Shown piece by piece: positions 17,614-26,209 of a DNA stretch of 64,000 nt. Numbering within the stretch: position 1 is the first letter of the stretch; the number at the start of each line of letters is the position of its first letter. The stretch comes from JAXLQL01 sp046331625 (GTDB lineage: Bacteria > Acidobacteriota > Terriglobia > Bryobacterales > Bryobacteraceae): positions 479,731-543,730 of the forward strand of contig JAXLQL010000003.1 in the NCBI GenBank assembly GCA_046331625.1, written 5' to 3'. Made by a program: the position numbers and the translations under genes. Under the pieces are notes generated by a model that saw only the letters and a program-made list of their open reading frames with translations, was not told the origin of the DNA and searched no databases.

Positions 17614-18225
17614 CTATCTTACTCGGGGAAGCAGGTTCGCGACCGGGATTTCGGCAGACGCGAGTCCTTCGATGTTGACTGGCACAGACTGCTGATCGGA
17701 GTAGGCTTCGACTGTTCCGTAGTCCGGTTGCGGAGCATCCGGCAAGGGGCGAGTCCAGACCAAGAGCTTCCGATTGCTAAGGTCGAACAGCCAATACTGC
17801 GCGATGCCAGCGCGGGCGTAGATGCGTTTCTTGATTCCACGATCGCGATCCAGGGTTGCTCCCGAGACCTCGACTACCACGCCAACGTCGGCTGGACCCG
17901 GATGGCGTGTTTCATAATCAGGGCCGGTACCACGAGCAACTACCAGATCGGGCTCCGGTTCGCTGTCAGCAAGCGTGATGGGTTCTTGTGCGCGGATGTA
18001 GTAGCCGTTCCGCAGCAGTTCCGAGAATCTTCCCTGAACAGCCCACAGTACGAATGTGTGTGCTGGATTTTTTGGCACGGTAGGGACAAGCCACCCTTCC
18101 AATAGCTCGACGCCGCTATCCTCATCGAGAGTGCCGGATTCAATCATCGAATGGTAGTGCTCCACTCGCAGCCGACACACCGGCTCGGGCGGCATTGCCG
18201 CCGGGGTGTCAAGCAGTGTACGCAT
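17614..18225 (-). CDS. Uma2 family (DUF820) putative endonuclease
   Basis: 203 aa. The restriction-endonuclease-like core shows EPEPDLVVARG (about residues 88-98), VGVVVEVS (about 113-120), a KKRIYARAGIAQYWLFD helix/strand and the closing ...VNIEGLASAEIPV. These are the PD-(D/E)xK positions of the Uma2 family, which is very abundant in cyanobacteria and acidobacteria. The biological role is unresolved. It appears monocistronic. Confidence 0.85.
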   Translation of the reverse strand: MRTLLDTPAAMPPEPVCRLRVEHYHSMIESGTLDEDSGVELLEGWLVPTVPKNPAHTFVLWAVQGRFSELLRNGYYIRAQEPITLADSEPEPDLVVARGTGPDYETRHPGPADVGVVVEVSGATLDRDRGIKKRIYARAGIAQYWLFDLSNRKLLVWTRPLPDAPQPDYGTVEAYSDQQSVPVNIEGLASAEIPVANLLPRVR

Positions 18226-18288
18226 ACGTCCTCATCATACCGCCGAGCGACCGCAGTTTGCTATGTGATGTACGGTTAGAAAGTGCGG

Positions 18289-19353
18289 TTAGAACGTACG
18301 GCTCGGGCGATAGCCCGGCCGTGCACGCACGCGATACTTCTTGCCCGCGTCCGTCGGGATCTCGACCGCGATCTTGCGGAATCCCTCGTTCGGGTTCGAC
18401 TGCGGATAGTAGGTAATCGTGTACGAGTTGCCGAGCGATTCGCGAATCGACTCGAACGCTTCCACCTGCTTCTGCCATGTCTTGGCGAAATACACCTGGC
18501 CGCCGGTGCGCTGCGAGAGGCGGCGGAACACGTTCGACGAAATCGGGTCCCTGCTGACGTCGCTCGTCGAGATCACGTAGATCGGAATGCCGGCGTCTTC
18601 AGCCACGGCGCGCACGTCGTCGGGCGCCACCATCGACGCGTTGTCAGGGCCGTTCGAAAACACGATCACCACTTTGCGTCCCGGAACCTTTTCGGCGTCG
18701 CGCAGAGCGAGCAGCAGCGCATTGTAGAGTGCCGCGTCATCACCGGCGACGGCCTTGCGAAGTCCCGAGATCGCGTCATTGCGGTCGCGCGAAAGCGTGG
18801 CGGCGCGGGTGAGGTTGCGCGAGAAGGTGTAGACGGCTACGGAGTCGGCGCGATCGAGTCCGCGGACGAAATCGGCGATGGCGTCAGAGGCGTAAACGAA
18901 GCCCTTGTACATGTAGTTCGACGTATCGAACAGCACGAACACGTTGGTGCCGACGAAGGAATCCATGCGTGGATCGGGAGCGTCGGGATTCTCTTTGGCC
19001 GCCGGTGCGCTGCCTGGAAGCGCGAGCGGGCGCGTGGAGCCGTCGTCCATCACCTGCACGGGCGCTTTGTTGCCTTCGCCGAAGGTGTTGATCTTTTGCG
19101 AGATCCCGTCTTCGGTCACCTTGAAGTCTTTGGGCTTGAGCCCGGTGATGTACTTGCCCTTGCTGTCGGTGACGGTGAAGCTCAACACCACCATGTCGAC
19201 CTTGACCCGGAACGTCGGGCGGTCGTCAGGAGACGGAGCTCCGGCGGGCGCGGGAGCGGGTGCCGCGGCGGGTTGTTGGGCGCGCAGCGAGAAGATCCCC
19301 CACCCGGCTCCAGCCACAGCCAAAGAAGCAACAAAACCGATTCGTGTCCTCAT
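18289..19353 (-). CDS. VWFA-related acidobacterial domain protein
   Basis: The start is set at the ATG at 19353, which leads into a signal peptide (MRTRIGFVASLAVAGAGW). The 354-aa product has a Pro/Ala-rich linker, then VDMVVLSFTVTDSKGKYITGL and KDFKVTEDG typical of TIGR03436, then a von Willebrand A domain beginning NVFVLFDTSNYM. The MIDAS motif DxSxS is altered (DTSNYM), so metal-dependent adhesion may be changed. Exported. It starts 34 bases after the 1122-aa gene on the same strand and is probably co-expressed with it. Confidence 0.85.
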   Translation of the reverse strand: MRTRIGFVASLAVAGAGWGIFSLRAQQPAAAPAPAPAGAPSPDDRPTFRVKVDMVVLSFTVTDSKGKYITGLKPKDFKVTEDGISQKINTFGEGNKAPVQVMDDGSTRPLALPGSAPAAKENPDAPDPRMDSFVGTNVFVLFDTSNYMYKGFVYASDAIADFVRGLDRADSVAVYTFSRNLTRAATLSRDRNDAISGLRKAVAGDDAALYNALLLALRDAEKVPGRKVVIVFSNGPDNASMVAPDDVRAVAEDAGIPIYVISTSDVSRDPISSNVFRRLSQRTGGQVYFAKTWQKQVEAFESIRESLGNSYTITYYPQSNPNEGFRKIAVEIPTDAGKKYRVRARPGYRPSRTF

Positions 19354-19387
19354 CCTCAAGAACCGTCCTTTGTCTATTCTGCAATAC

Positions 19388-22300
19388 TCATTCGGCGCCA
19401 GCGCGCTCGGCCGAAGCCGGGCGGCGGGTTTTGGCGCGCACATCGTCACCGATGGCTCGAAGCGACCGCAACAGCGCCGGCCAGTCTTCCAAGTGCGTGG
19501 CGAAGATGCGCTCGACGGTGTGTTGGGTCCATTCTGGGATCGAGAGATTGAGCCGGTCAGGGCTCATGTGGATCTCGTCGGCCAGCGCCACATAGTAGAG
19601 AATGCTCGACTCCCAGCTTTCGGCCATGATGCGCGAAGAGTAACCCATCAGCGTTGGGAACGTGCGCAGGTTGAGCAGTTCCGGACGCATGGAAGTGGTG
19701 AGCGTAGGCTTCGGCGTGCCGAAGGCGCGAGAGATTGCTTCCGGCGCCACGTCTTTGCCCGCCGCGCTCTTGAGCTCGGAGATTGCCTGGCCGATCAAAT
19801 CGCCGCTGCGCGACGCCGAGCCGGAGTGGCCGATCTGATAGAACTCGGATGCGGTCACGTTCTCGATTGCGGTCTTGACATCGCCGCGCGCGAGCGCGTC
19901 ACCTACGCGCCAAACGCGAGCCGGGGCCGCGTACTTCGCCAAGCCCTGCAGGAACCACTCGCGGGTCTTCGGGTCGATCGTGCTTTCGGCGAGGAGTGAC
20001 TCGCCGTTGCGCACGCTGAGCCCCACCCAGTGGATCTGCGCCGGAGTGACGTTCCACCAGCGCGGGATCTTGGCGCTGAGAATCATCTGCGGCACGAGGT
20101 CGCCCCAGATGAGCGCGCCTTCGCGCGTGGGGATCATGAAGTTCTGTTCGGCTTCGGCGAGCGCATAAGGCAAGCCGGCGAGCGAGCCCACCAGGCGTCC
20201 ACCGGCGCTCGAAGGCCAACCGGTGCCGAGCACTTCCGCCGAGCGCCAGGTCTGATTGGTTCCCTGCACGCCGAGGAAATCATGGCTGCGCACGAACAGC
20301 GGATTCGTCTTCAGCAACTGCGCTCCCGGAGGCGCGTAGTAGAGGTAGTTGAAGCCGACCAGCGTGTCGCGTAGCACGGGCGTCAGTTGGGCGCGTGCGT
20401 CATTGAGGCGGCCGGCGTCGACTCCCGGCTTCTCGAGGTTGGCGCGCAGGTTCATCCGGCGTTGCACTTCGATGTGCTTCTCGGTCCAGTAGCCGAACGA
20501 GAGCGCGTTCTTTTCCGCGCCGGTGAGCGAAGCGCGCGGAAGTTGCACTTCCTGCATGCGCGCGGTGAGCCGCGTGAGCAGAGCGGGGTTGAACTTCTCG
20601 CCCTTGGCCATGGCGTCGAGATGGTCGCCGAGGTCCACCACCGTCTTGAGCGAGATCAACTTCTGCGATTCGAACACGCGGACCATGTCTTGCACCATTT
20701 GTTGATGCGCCTCTTCGTCACGGGGCTTGGTGGTGCCGGCCAGTAGATCCAGCATGCGGTCATGCACGGATGCGCCCGTGGGCGAATTGGTGACTTCGAG
20801 CAACTGGCGCACGCCGGCGACGCCGGCGCTGAACACTTCATGCGCATCCTTGATCTTGGTGAAGCTGCCGGCGATCGAAGCGAGTGTGGACTCCGTCTTG
20901 GCCAACGGGATCGCACCGTTGCGGGCCAGGATCTGCCACAGGCCCACCAGCGCTTGCGAGGTTCCGGCGGCGTCGGCGCGCAGGCTCTGATTCTTGATGC
21001 CGTTGATGTTGTTGACGAAGTCGACGTATTGGATGATCGTCTGATCGCTCAACGTGGGGACCTCGGTGAATACCGGGAACTGCGAAGCCATCAAGCGCCA
21101 GTTGCGCGCCAGGCGATCGGCCGTGGCGGTTGCCAGGGGCGCGCTGCGATGGCGGTCCACGTCGGTCAAGGCCATGAAGATCTTGAGCGGCTCGTTCTCC
21201 ACTGCTTTCCGGCAGAGGCCGAACAGCGCCTCGATCACGTCGTCAGGCTGTTTCCAGTTGGCGGCTGACTTGGTGAGCTTGCCGTCATACTTGCCGTGCG
21301 GGTGGTTGACGAACAGGTTCTTCCACATCTCGAGACCGCCGGGCAAGTGCGGCTGTCCGTTGGGCTGGATCATCAGCCGCGTGGTGAGCAGCATGAGATC
21401 GGTGTTCGAGCGGAAGACGGGTCGCGCCGGACCGGGGCTGGTGACGCGGCCGCGCAGCGCGGTGTAAAACCGCTTCATGCGTTCAGGATCGGTGAGGTAG
21501 GCGAGCGTAGGGCCTTCGATGCGAGAGAGCGAGTCGAAGTAGCTGGTCACCCAGCCGTCGTCTTTCGTCAGCAGCTTCTCCATGAACTGGCCGCCTTGGG
21601 ATGGCTGCGCGCCCACCAGGTCTGCCCAGCCGGCTTCGGCGCGGGTTCCGCCGGGTACGGCGACCTTGCCACCGCGCACCAGGAACATGCCGCCGAAGAA
21701 GTCGAGCACGTGGGCGAAAGCTTTGAGGCGCTGCGCTGGAACGGCCTTGCGAAGATCGTCCGCGGTTTCGGCGTCGAGCTTGGAGAGTCCGAGGTACAAG
21801 CGGCACAGCGCGGGGTCAGACATGAATGTGTCGATGAACTCGCCCTTCTCCTTCTTCTCGGCGCTGAGCCAGTATTCGGGTCCGTACATCACCGGCACTT
21901 TGGTCGGCTTGTAGTCATAGGTGAAGGGCCGGTTGGTGCGCAGCGCCTGTTCGAGTTCGGCGAGAGGGAAGCCCGAATCGATGGTGACGAAGGCGCGCAT
22001 GGCGTTCACGGTTTCGAGCACCACGTCTCCGCCGCATTGTCCGCGCATGCGGTAGCCCACTACTTTGAGCAACTCGCCGGTCTTGGCGGAGTCACAGGTT
22101 TCGATGACGATCTTCTTGTCGGCGCCAGCGATCTTGTCGAGCTCACGGGCTTGCGAGAGGTAGCGGAAAACGAGCTTGAGGTACTCGGTTTGCTCGAGGG
22201 CTTCCTGGCTGTTCGATGCCTGATAGCCTTGGGTCACCACGTTGCGCGCGAGCGCGGGGAGCAGGTCTTCGGCCCTGAGGTCGGGCGAAAGAGCGGCCAT

Positions 22301-22756
22301 GCGATTGAAGCCCTTCACGGGACCGGGAATGTCGACAGTGGGCCATTCCTTCGCGGGCGCCGGAGATGGGAGCGACTCGGGCAACGCGTTGCCACCCGCG
22401 TCGCGATAAGCCGAAAGATGCTGCTCGGCGGCCGAGCGGTCACCAGCCAAAAGGTCCAGCACCACTAGCCGTTTGAGAACGGACAGCTTGCGGTCTCCGG
22501 TGAGCGTAGTGGCTACTCGGCCATAGACTTGGCGCGCTTCGGGATAGTTGTGGCGATCGAGCGCTTCGGCGTAGGCAACGAGATTGGCTTCGATGGGCGG
22601 ATTCTGTTGGGCGGCTTCGCGGAGCAGCGCGAGCGCACCGGCCGAATCACCGCGATTCTCGAGGTCGCGGGCGCGGGTCACTGTGTCTTGGGCGGCTACC
22701 GGCGCGACGGCCGCAGCGATGGTCAAGAATAGACCGCACAACTTGGTTGACCGCAT
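19388..22756 (-). CDS. large secreted protein of unknown function
   Basis: 1122 aa with a clean signal peptide (MRSTKLCGLFLTIAAAVAPVAAQ) and GGGAG-like ribosome binding sequence 7 bases upstream (GGGAG). Residues about 25-130 look like TPR-type helical hairpins (ARDLENRGDSAGALALLREA). The rest is alpha-rich, without recognisable catalytic motifs. No transmembrane segment follows the signal peptide. Tight linkage to a VWA protein suggests a periplasmic or surface complex. I do not recognise the family. Confidence 0.8.
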   Translation of the reverse strand: MRSTKLCGLFLTIAAAVAPVAAQDTVTRARDLENRGDSAGALALLREAAQQNPPIEANLVAYAEALDRHNYPEARQVYGRVATTLTGDRKLSVLKRLVVLDLLAGDRSAAEQHLSAYRDAGGNALPESLPSPAPAKEWPTVDIPGPVKGFNRMAALSPDLRAEDLLPALARNVVTQGYQASNSQEALEQTEYLKLVFRYLSQARELDKIAGADKKIVIETCDSAKTGELLKVVGYRMRGQCGGDVVLETVNAMRAFVTIDSGFPLAELEQALRTNRPFTYDYKPTKVPVMYGPEYWLSAEKKEKGEFIDTFMSDPALCRLYLGLSKLDAETADDLRKAVPAQRLKAFAHVLDFFGGMFLVRGGKVAVPGGTRAEAGWADLVGAQPSQGGQFMEKLLTKDDGWVTSYFDSLSRIEGPTLAYLTDPERMKRFYTALRGRVTSPGPARPVFRSNTDLMLLTTRLMIQPNGQPHLPGGLEMWKNLFVNHPHGKYDGKLTKSAANWKQPDDVIEALFGLCRKAVENEPLKIFMALTDVDRHRSAPLATATADRLARNWRLMASQFPVFTEVPTLSDQTIIQYVDFVNNINGIKNQSLRADAAGTSQALVGLWQILARNGAIPLAKTESTLASIAGSFTKIKDAHEVFSAGVAGVRQLLEVTNSPTGASVHDRMLDLLAGTTKPRDEEAHQQMVQDMVRVFESQKLISLKTVVDLGDHLDAMAKGEKFNPALLTRLTARMQEVQLPRASLTGAEKNALSFGYWTEKHIEVQRRMNLRANLEKPGVDAGRLNDARAQLTPVLRDTLVGFNYLYYAPPGAQLLKTNPLFVRSHDFLGVQGTNQTWRSAEVLGTGWPSSAGGRLVGSLAGLPYALAEAEQNFMIPTREGALIWGDLVPQMILSAKIPRWWNVTPAQIHWVGLSVRNGESLLAESTIDPKTREWFLQGLAKYAAPARVWRVGDALARGDVKTAIENVTASEFYQIGHSGSASRSGDLIGQAISELKSAAGKDVAPEAISRAFGTPKPTLTTSMRPELLNLRTFPTLMGYSSRIMAESWESSILYYVALADEIHMSPDRLNLSIPEWTQHTVERIFATHLEDWPALLRSLRAIGDDVRAKTRRPASAERAGAE

Positions 22757-22944
22757 GATGTCTCCCTGTCCCTTTCGCAGACTTTGGATACCTACTGTAC
22801 CACCATTTTCTGATGACTTCCCGCCGGTCCTGGAACCGGAACTTGTTAAATCCAGTAGAGCGGGCGGCCGATCCGGGCTGTGGAAAAAGTCAGCCAGGCG
22901 GCGTAACGAATTCCGTCCGCGCCAGTATCTAGACTAGACCTTTC

Positions 22945-23499
22945 GTGAGCCGGCCGGGCGACCCCAGCGACGAGGAAGTGATGCGCCGCGTGCGCCGGGG
23001 CGAAGTGTCGCTGATGGAAGTGCTATTCGAGCGCCACCACCGTAAGCTGTTCCGGTTCTGCTGGCGGATGACGGGTAGCCAAGCCGCAAGCGAAGACTTG
23101 GTACAGGAGGTGTATTTGCGAATGCTGCGGCATCGCGAAACGTTCAGTGAAACGAGTTCGTTCACGGCGTGGATGTACTCGATCGCCCGCAATGCTCACG
23201 CGGACTCTTGGCGAAAGTACGGGCGGGAGACACCGCTCGACGGCGCGGGTGCGTTCGAAGCGGCGGGCGGCGAGCCGTTGGAAGATCGCCAGGAGAAGGA
23301 GTTGCTCCACCGGGCGCTGCTCGAGCTTCCGCCGGAGAAACGAGAGGTGTTGGTGATGAGCCGGTTTCAGGAGATGAGCCATGCCGAGATCGCTGCCGTG
23401 TTGGGCTGCGATGAAGGTGCGTCGCGGGCGCGGCTGCACCGCGCGCTGCAGAGCTTGAAGCAGATCTACTTGGGGTCTCTGCGCGGGAGGACGTCATGA
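22945..23499 (+). CDS. RNA polymerase sigma factor, ECF subfamily
   Basis: 184 aa from a GTG start. Region 2 spans about residues 20-85 (HRKLFRFCWRMTGSQ, EDLVQEVYLRML) and region 4 about 125-175 (LPPEKREVLVMSRFQ, EIAAVLGCDEGASRARLHRA). It overlaps the anti-sigma gene by 4 bases (ATGA). The upstream divergent region holds GGAACTT at about 22841 and GTAACG near 22903, either of which could be an autoregulated ECF -35 element; this is low-confidence. Confidence 0.9.
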   Translation: MSRPGDPSDEEVMRRVRRGEVSLMEVLFERHHRKLFRFCWRMTGSQAASEDLVQEVYLRMLRHRETFSETSSFTAWMYSIARNAHADSWRKYGRETPLDGAGAFEAAGGEPLEDRQEKELLHRALLELPPEKREVLVMSRFQEMSHAEIAAVLGCDEGASRARLHRALQSLKQIYLGSLRGRTS

Positions 23500-24278
23500 A
23501 CTGCGGTGAAGGCGAACGTTGGCTGGCGGCGTACCTGGATGGAGCGCTCGACGAACCGGCGCGGCGGGATTTCGAGCAGCACCTTGCTGTGTGCACTGAG
23601 TGTCGAGATTCGGTGGAGGTTTGGGCGAGGTTGGGCGAGTTGCCGGAGCCGGTTCCGAGCGGCCGGTTGCGGCGAAGGTTCGAGCAGGATCTGGCTCGCG
23701 AGACGGCGCGGGTGCAAGCGGCCTCCGGCTTCTGGCTTCCCGTGCCCCGTTACGCGGGCTGGGCGATGGCGGCGTGCCTGCTGGTGGCCGTGGGCTGGGC
23801 GGCGGGCCGGATGTCGCGCCCGGCGCAACCCGAGGTAGGGGAATTGCGACAGGAGGTCCGGCATCTGAAGACGCTGGTGACGCTGTCGCTGCTCGGACAG
23901 CAATCGGCCACCGAGCGGCTGAAGGGAATCGGGTATGCGGACGAGATGCGCGAAGAATCGCGCGACGTGTTGGATGCGCTGATTTCAGCACTCAAGTACG
24001 ATTCGAGCGTGAATGTACGGCTGGCCGCCTGCGACGCGCTGCGGCGGCATGGATCCGATGCTCGAGTTCGCCGGGCCTTCGTCGATGCGTTGGCCGTGGA
24101 AGAGTCGCCGCTTGGAAAAGTGGCGCTGATCGACACGCTGGTGGAATTGCGGGAGAAGGAATCCGTACGGGCGCTGGCGCGGCTGCGGTCGCTGCCCGGC
24201 GAAGACGACGACGTGAAGGCGCGCGCGGCGCGGGCGCTGGAACAACTGAATGCGAAAGGAGCGGTATGGAAAGAGTGA
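23496..24278 (+). CDS. zf-HC2 anti-sigma factor with HEAT-like C-terminus
   Basis: 260 aa. The zinc-binding anti-sigma domain has Cys3, His29, Cys33 and Cys36 (HLAVCTEC). One membrane span lies at about residues 87-105. The extracytoplasmic part begins with a coiled segment and continues with about three HEAT-like helical repeats (SVNVRLAACDALRRHG, ESVRALARLRSL, DVKARAARALEQL). HEAT repeats on an anti-sigma factor suggest a protein-protein sensor outside the membrane. It overlaps the next gene by 13 bases. Confidence 0.85.
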   Translation: MNCGEGERWLAAYLDGALDEPARRDFEQHLAVCTECRDSVEVWARLGELPEPVPSGRLRRRFEQDLARETARVQAASGFWLPVPRYAGWAMAACLLVAVGWAAGRMSRPAQPEVGELRQEVRHLKTLVTLSLLGQQSATERLKGIGYADEMREESRDVLDALISALKYDSSVNVRLAACDALRRHGSDARVRRAFVDALAVEESPLGKVALIDTLVELREKESVRALARLRSLPGEDDDVKARAARALEQLNAKGAVWKE

Positions 24279-25144
24279 TCGCGGTATTGGTGGCGGCGAG
24301 CGCGCTGGCGGTGGCGCAGGTTGAGGACAACCGGGTGGTCAGCAAGCGCTTTCCGGTGTCAGGCGCGGAGCCGGAGATCGTGGTGTCGATCATCAACGGC
24401 GGCATCAAGGTGACGGCGGGCGCGGGGAACGAGGTTGTGCTCAACGCCAAGGTCCACTATGAGGCGCAGGACAAGGCTGCGCTCGATGAGCTCGAAAAGA
24501 ATTTGCGGTTCGACAGCGAGCAGCGAGGCAACAATGTGTGGATCGGTGTGGAAGGCGAAGATCGCGGCGGATCGGGTTGGAACCGTCCACGCGAGTTCGG
24601 ATGGCGAAAGCCTCCCGCCGGCTCTGACAAGCCGGATGGCCGGCGCTGGCGTTTTCGGCATGACGTGGAGTTGCACGTGCCGCGGAATGCGCACTTGAAG
24701 CTGAGCACGATCAACGGCGGATTGATCGACGTGGATGGCGTGGCGGGCGAGTTCCAGTTGAGCAATGTGAATGGCGGCATCGACGTGAAGCACGCCGGTG
24801 GATTCGGCAAGGCGAAGACGGTGAATGGCGCCATCTCGATGGGGTTCGACAAGACCCCGGGCGGGCCTTCAGGCGCGAAGACCGTGAATGGCGCGATCAA
24901 GATGTACCTCGCGAAGAACGTGAGCGCGGACTTCAAGTTCAAGACGGTGCGGGGGAGCGTCTACAGCGACTTTGCTCCGGCGGGGCAGCCGGCGGTTCCG
25001 GCAGCGGTTCCAATCGAGGAGCGCGGAATGAAGCGCATCTGGAGCACGGACCGGTCGCGGACGTTGCGGGTAGGGCAGGGTGGTCCGGTGATTGAGGCGG
25101 AAGGAGTGAATACGGATATCCATGTCTATGAAGCCAAGAATTAA
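24266..25144 (+). CDS. DUF4097 family secreted beta-repeat protein (1)
   Basis: 292 aa from the ATG at 24266, chosen for the AAAGGAG eight bases upstream and the signal peptide MERVIAVLVAASALAVAQ. It carries beta-solenoid-like repeats of the type LKLSTINGGLIDVDGVAG, FQLSNVNGGIDVKHAGG and AKTVNGAISMGF, typical of DUF4097 proteins (LiaG/LiaX-type). These are linked in other bacteria to envelope-stress sensing. Position behind an ECF/anti-sigma pair fits that role. Confidence 0.85.
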   Translation: MERVIAVLVAASALAVAQVEDNRVVSKRFPVSGAEPEIVVSIINGGIKVTAGAGNEVVLNAKVHYEAQDKAALDELEKNLRFDSEQRGNNVWIGVEGEDRGGSGWNRPREFGWRKPPAGSDKPDGRRWRFRHDVELHVPRNAHLKLSTINGGLIDVDGVAGEFQLSNVNGGIDVKHAGGFGKAKTVNGAISMGFDKTPGGPSGAKTVNGAIKMYLAKNVSADFKFKTVRGSVYSDFAPAGQPAVPAAVPIEERGMKRIWSTDRSRTLRVGQGGPVIEAEGVNTDIHVYEAKN

Positions 25145-25145
25145 T

Positions 25146-25185
25146 GTGGGGCAGGCTTCAGCCTGCGCGGGACTTCAGTCCCGCT
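25146..25185 (+). repeat. dispersed GC-rich palindromic repeat, copy 1
   Basis: Begins GTGGGGCAGGCTTCAGCC and contains the palindrome GCGGGACTTCAGTCCCGC (25167-25184). A nearly identical element lies 112 bases downstream, and a third copy is at 45693. Two short internal palindromes (GGCTTCAGCC and GCGGGACT/AGTCCCGC) give a REP-like double hairpin. It starts directly after the stop of the first DUF4097 gene. Confidence 0.75.
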
Positions 25186-25257
25186 GCCAATCCCTCGCGC
25201 CCAAACTCCCGCCGCTGACCAACGGCGCCAACTCTGGACCCTGGCCGCTGACTCTCC

Positions 25258-25301
25258 GTGTAGGGCGGGCTTTAGCCAGCGCGGGACTTCAGTCCCGCTC
25301 C
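25258..25301 (+). repeat. dispersed GC-rich palindromic repeat, copy 2
   Basis: Same architecture and orientation as the copy at 25146: GTGTAGGGCGGGCTTTAGCC followed by the identical palindrome GCGGGACTTCAGTCCCGC (25281-25298). Differences from copy 1 are in the spacer and one base of the first hairpin. It lies immediately before the signal-peptide region of the second DUF4097 gene. Confidence 0.75.
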
Positions 25302-25328
25302 GATTCGCCTGCGGTGCGAGATCACTCG

Positions 25329-26159
25329 GTGTCGAGTCTGCGTGCGTCGGTTCCGCTCCTAGCGCTGATTCTGGTCGCGTCAGCCGCCTGGGCGCAGGAG
25401 GCCACCGGTCCGATCAAAGCACCGTTCCGCGACCCCTCCCGTCCCGGGACCGTCAAGATCACCCTCGTGCGCGGCTCCATCACGGTGAAGGGCTACGCGG
25501 GGAACGAAGTCATCGTCGAGGCCGTCCGGCCCAGCGGGGGAACTCCCGCTCCGGAACGCAAGCCGGATCCCGATTCAGCCGGAATGCACCGGATCCTCGG
25601 AGCTCCATTGGGTCTCACGGTGGAAGAAGAGAACAACTCGATGCGGATCTCGGCCAACCCGAGCCGAAGGACGGATCTGGTGGTGCAGGTCCCGGTGAAG
25701 ACTGCCCTCAAGCTTTCCACCGTCCACGGTGCGAACGTGAGCGTAGAGAACGTGGAAGGCGAGATCGAGGTAAGCAACATCCACGGCGCCGTGACTCTCA
25801 CCGGAGTGAGCGGAGCCGCGGTGGCGCACGCGCTGCACGGAAACGTGAAGGCCGTCTTCGCCAAAGTGGACGGGGCCAAGCCGATGTCATTCACGTCACT
25901 GCACGGCAACATCGACGTGACGCTGCCCGGCGATACGCGAGCTGACCTGAAGATGCAAACCGAGCGGGGCGAGGTGTGGTCCGACTTCGACGTGTCGCTT
26001 GGGCCGAGTTCGGCGAAGGTGGAAGAGGAGAAGGGTGGCGGAAATGCGAAGTACAAGATCGGATTTCCGCCGCATGCGCTCGGGCGAATCAACGGCGGCG
26101 GTCCGGAGATGCTCCTCAAGACGCTCCACGGCAACATCTACATTCGAAAAAGCAAATGA
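25329..26159 (+). CDS. DUF4097 family secreted beta-repeat protein (2)
   Basis: The frame is open from an ATG at 25122, but that would put a 69-residue leader encoded by two dispersed repeats in front of the signal peptide. I therefore prefer the GTG at 25329 (MSSLRASVPLLALILVASAAWAQ; GTG at 25314 also possible), giving 276 aa. Repeats such as LKLSTVHGANVSVENVEG, EVSNIHGAVTLTGVSG and SFTSLHGNIDVTLPG match DUF4097. It is a paralogue of the gene before it and belongs to the same ECF-linked module. Confidence 0.75.
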   Translation: MSSLRASVPLLALILVASAAWAQEATGPIKAPFRDPSRPGTVKITLVRGSITVKGYAGNEVIVEAVRPSGGTPAPERKPDPDSAGMHRILGAPLGLTVEEENNSMRISANPSRRTDLVVQVPVKTALKLSTVHGANVSVENVEGEIEVSNIHGAVTLTGVSGAAVAHALHGNVKAVFAKVDGAKPMSFTSLHGNIDVTLPGDTRADLKMQTERGEVWSDFDVSLGPSSAKVEEEKGGGNAKYKIGFPPHALGRINGGGPEMLLKTLHGNIYIRKSK

Positions 26160-26209
26160 CGCCGCACCTTTTCGCAAACAAACCGCGACCGTCGTTCGTA
26201 TAAGACTCC

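Noticed and set aside
18283..19551. 422-aa plus-strand frame opposite the VWA gene
   Set aside because: Antisense shadow; the minus-strand gene has a signal peptide and family match.
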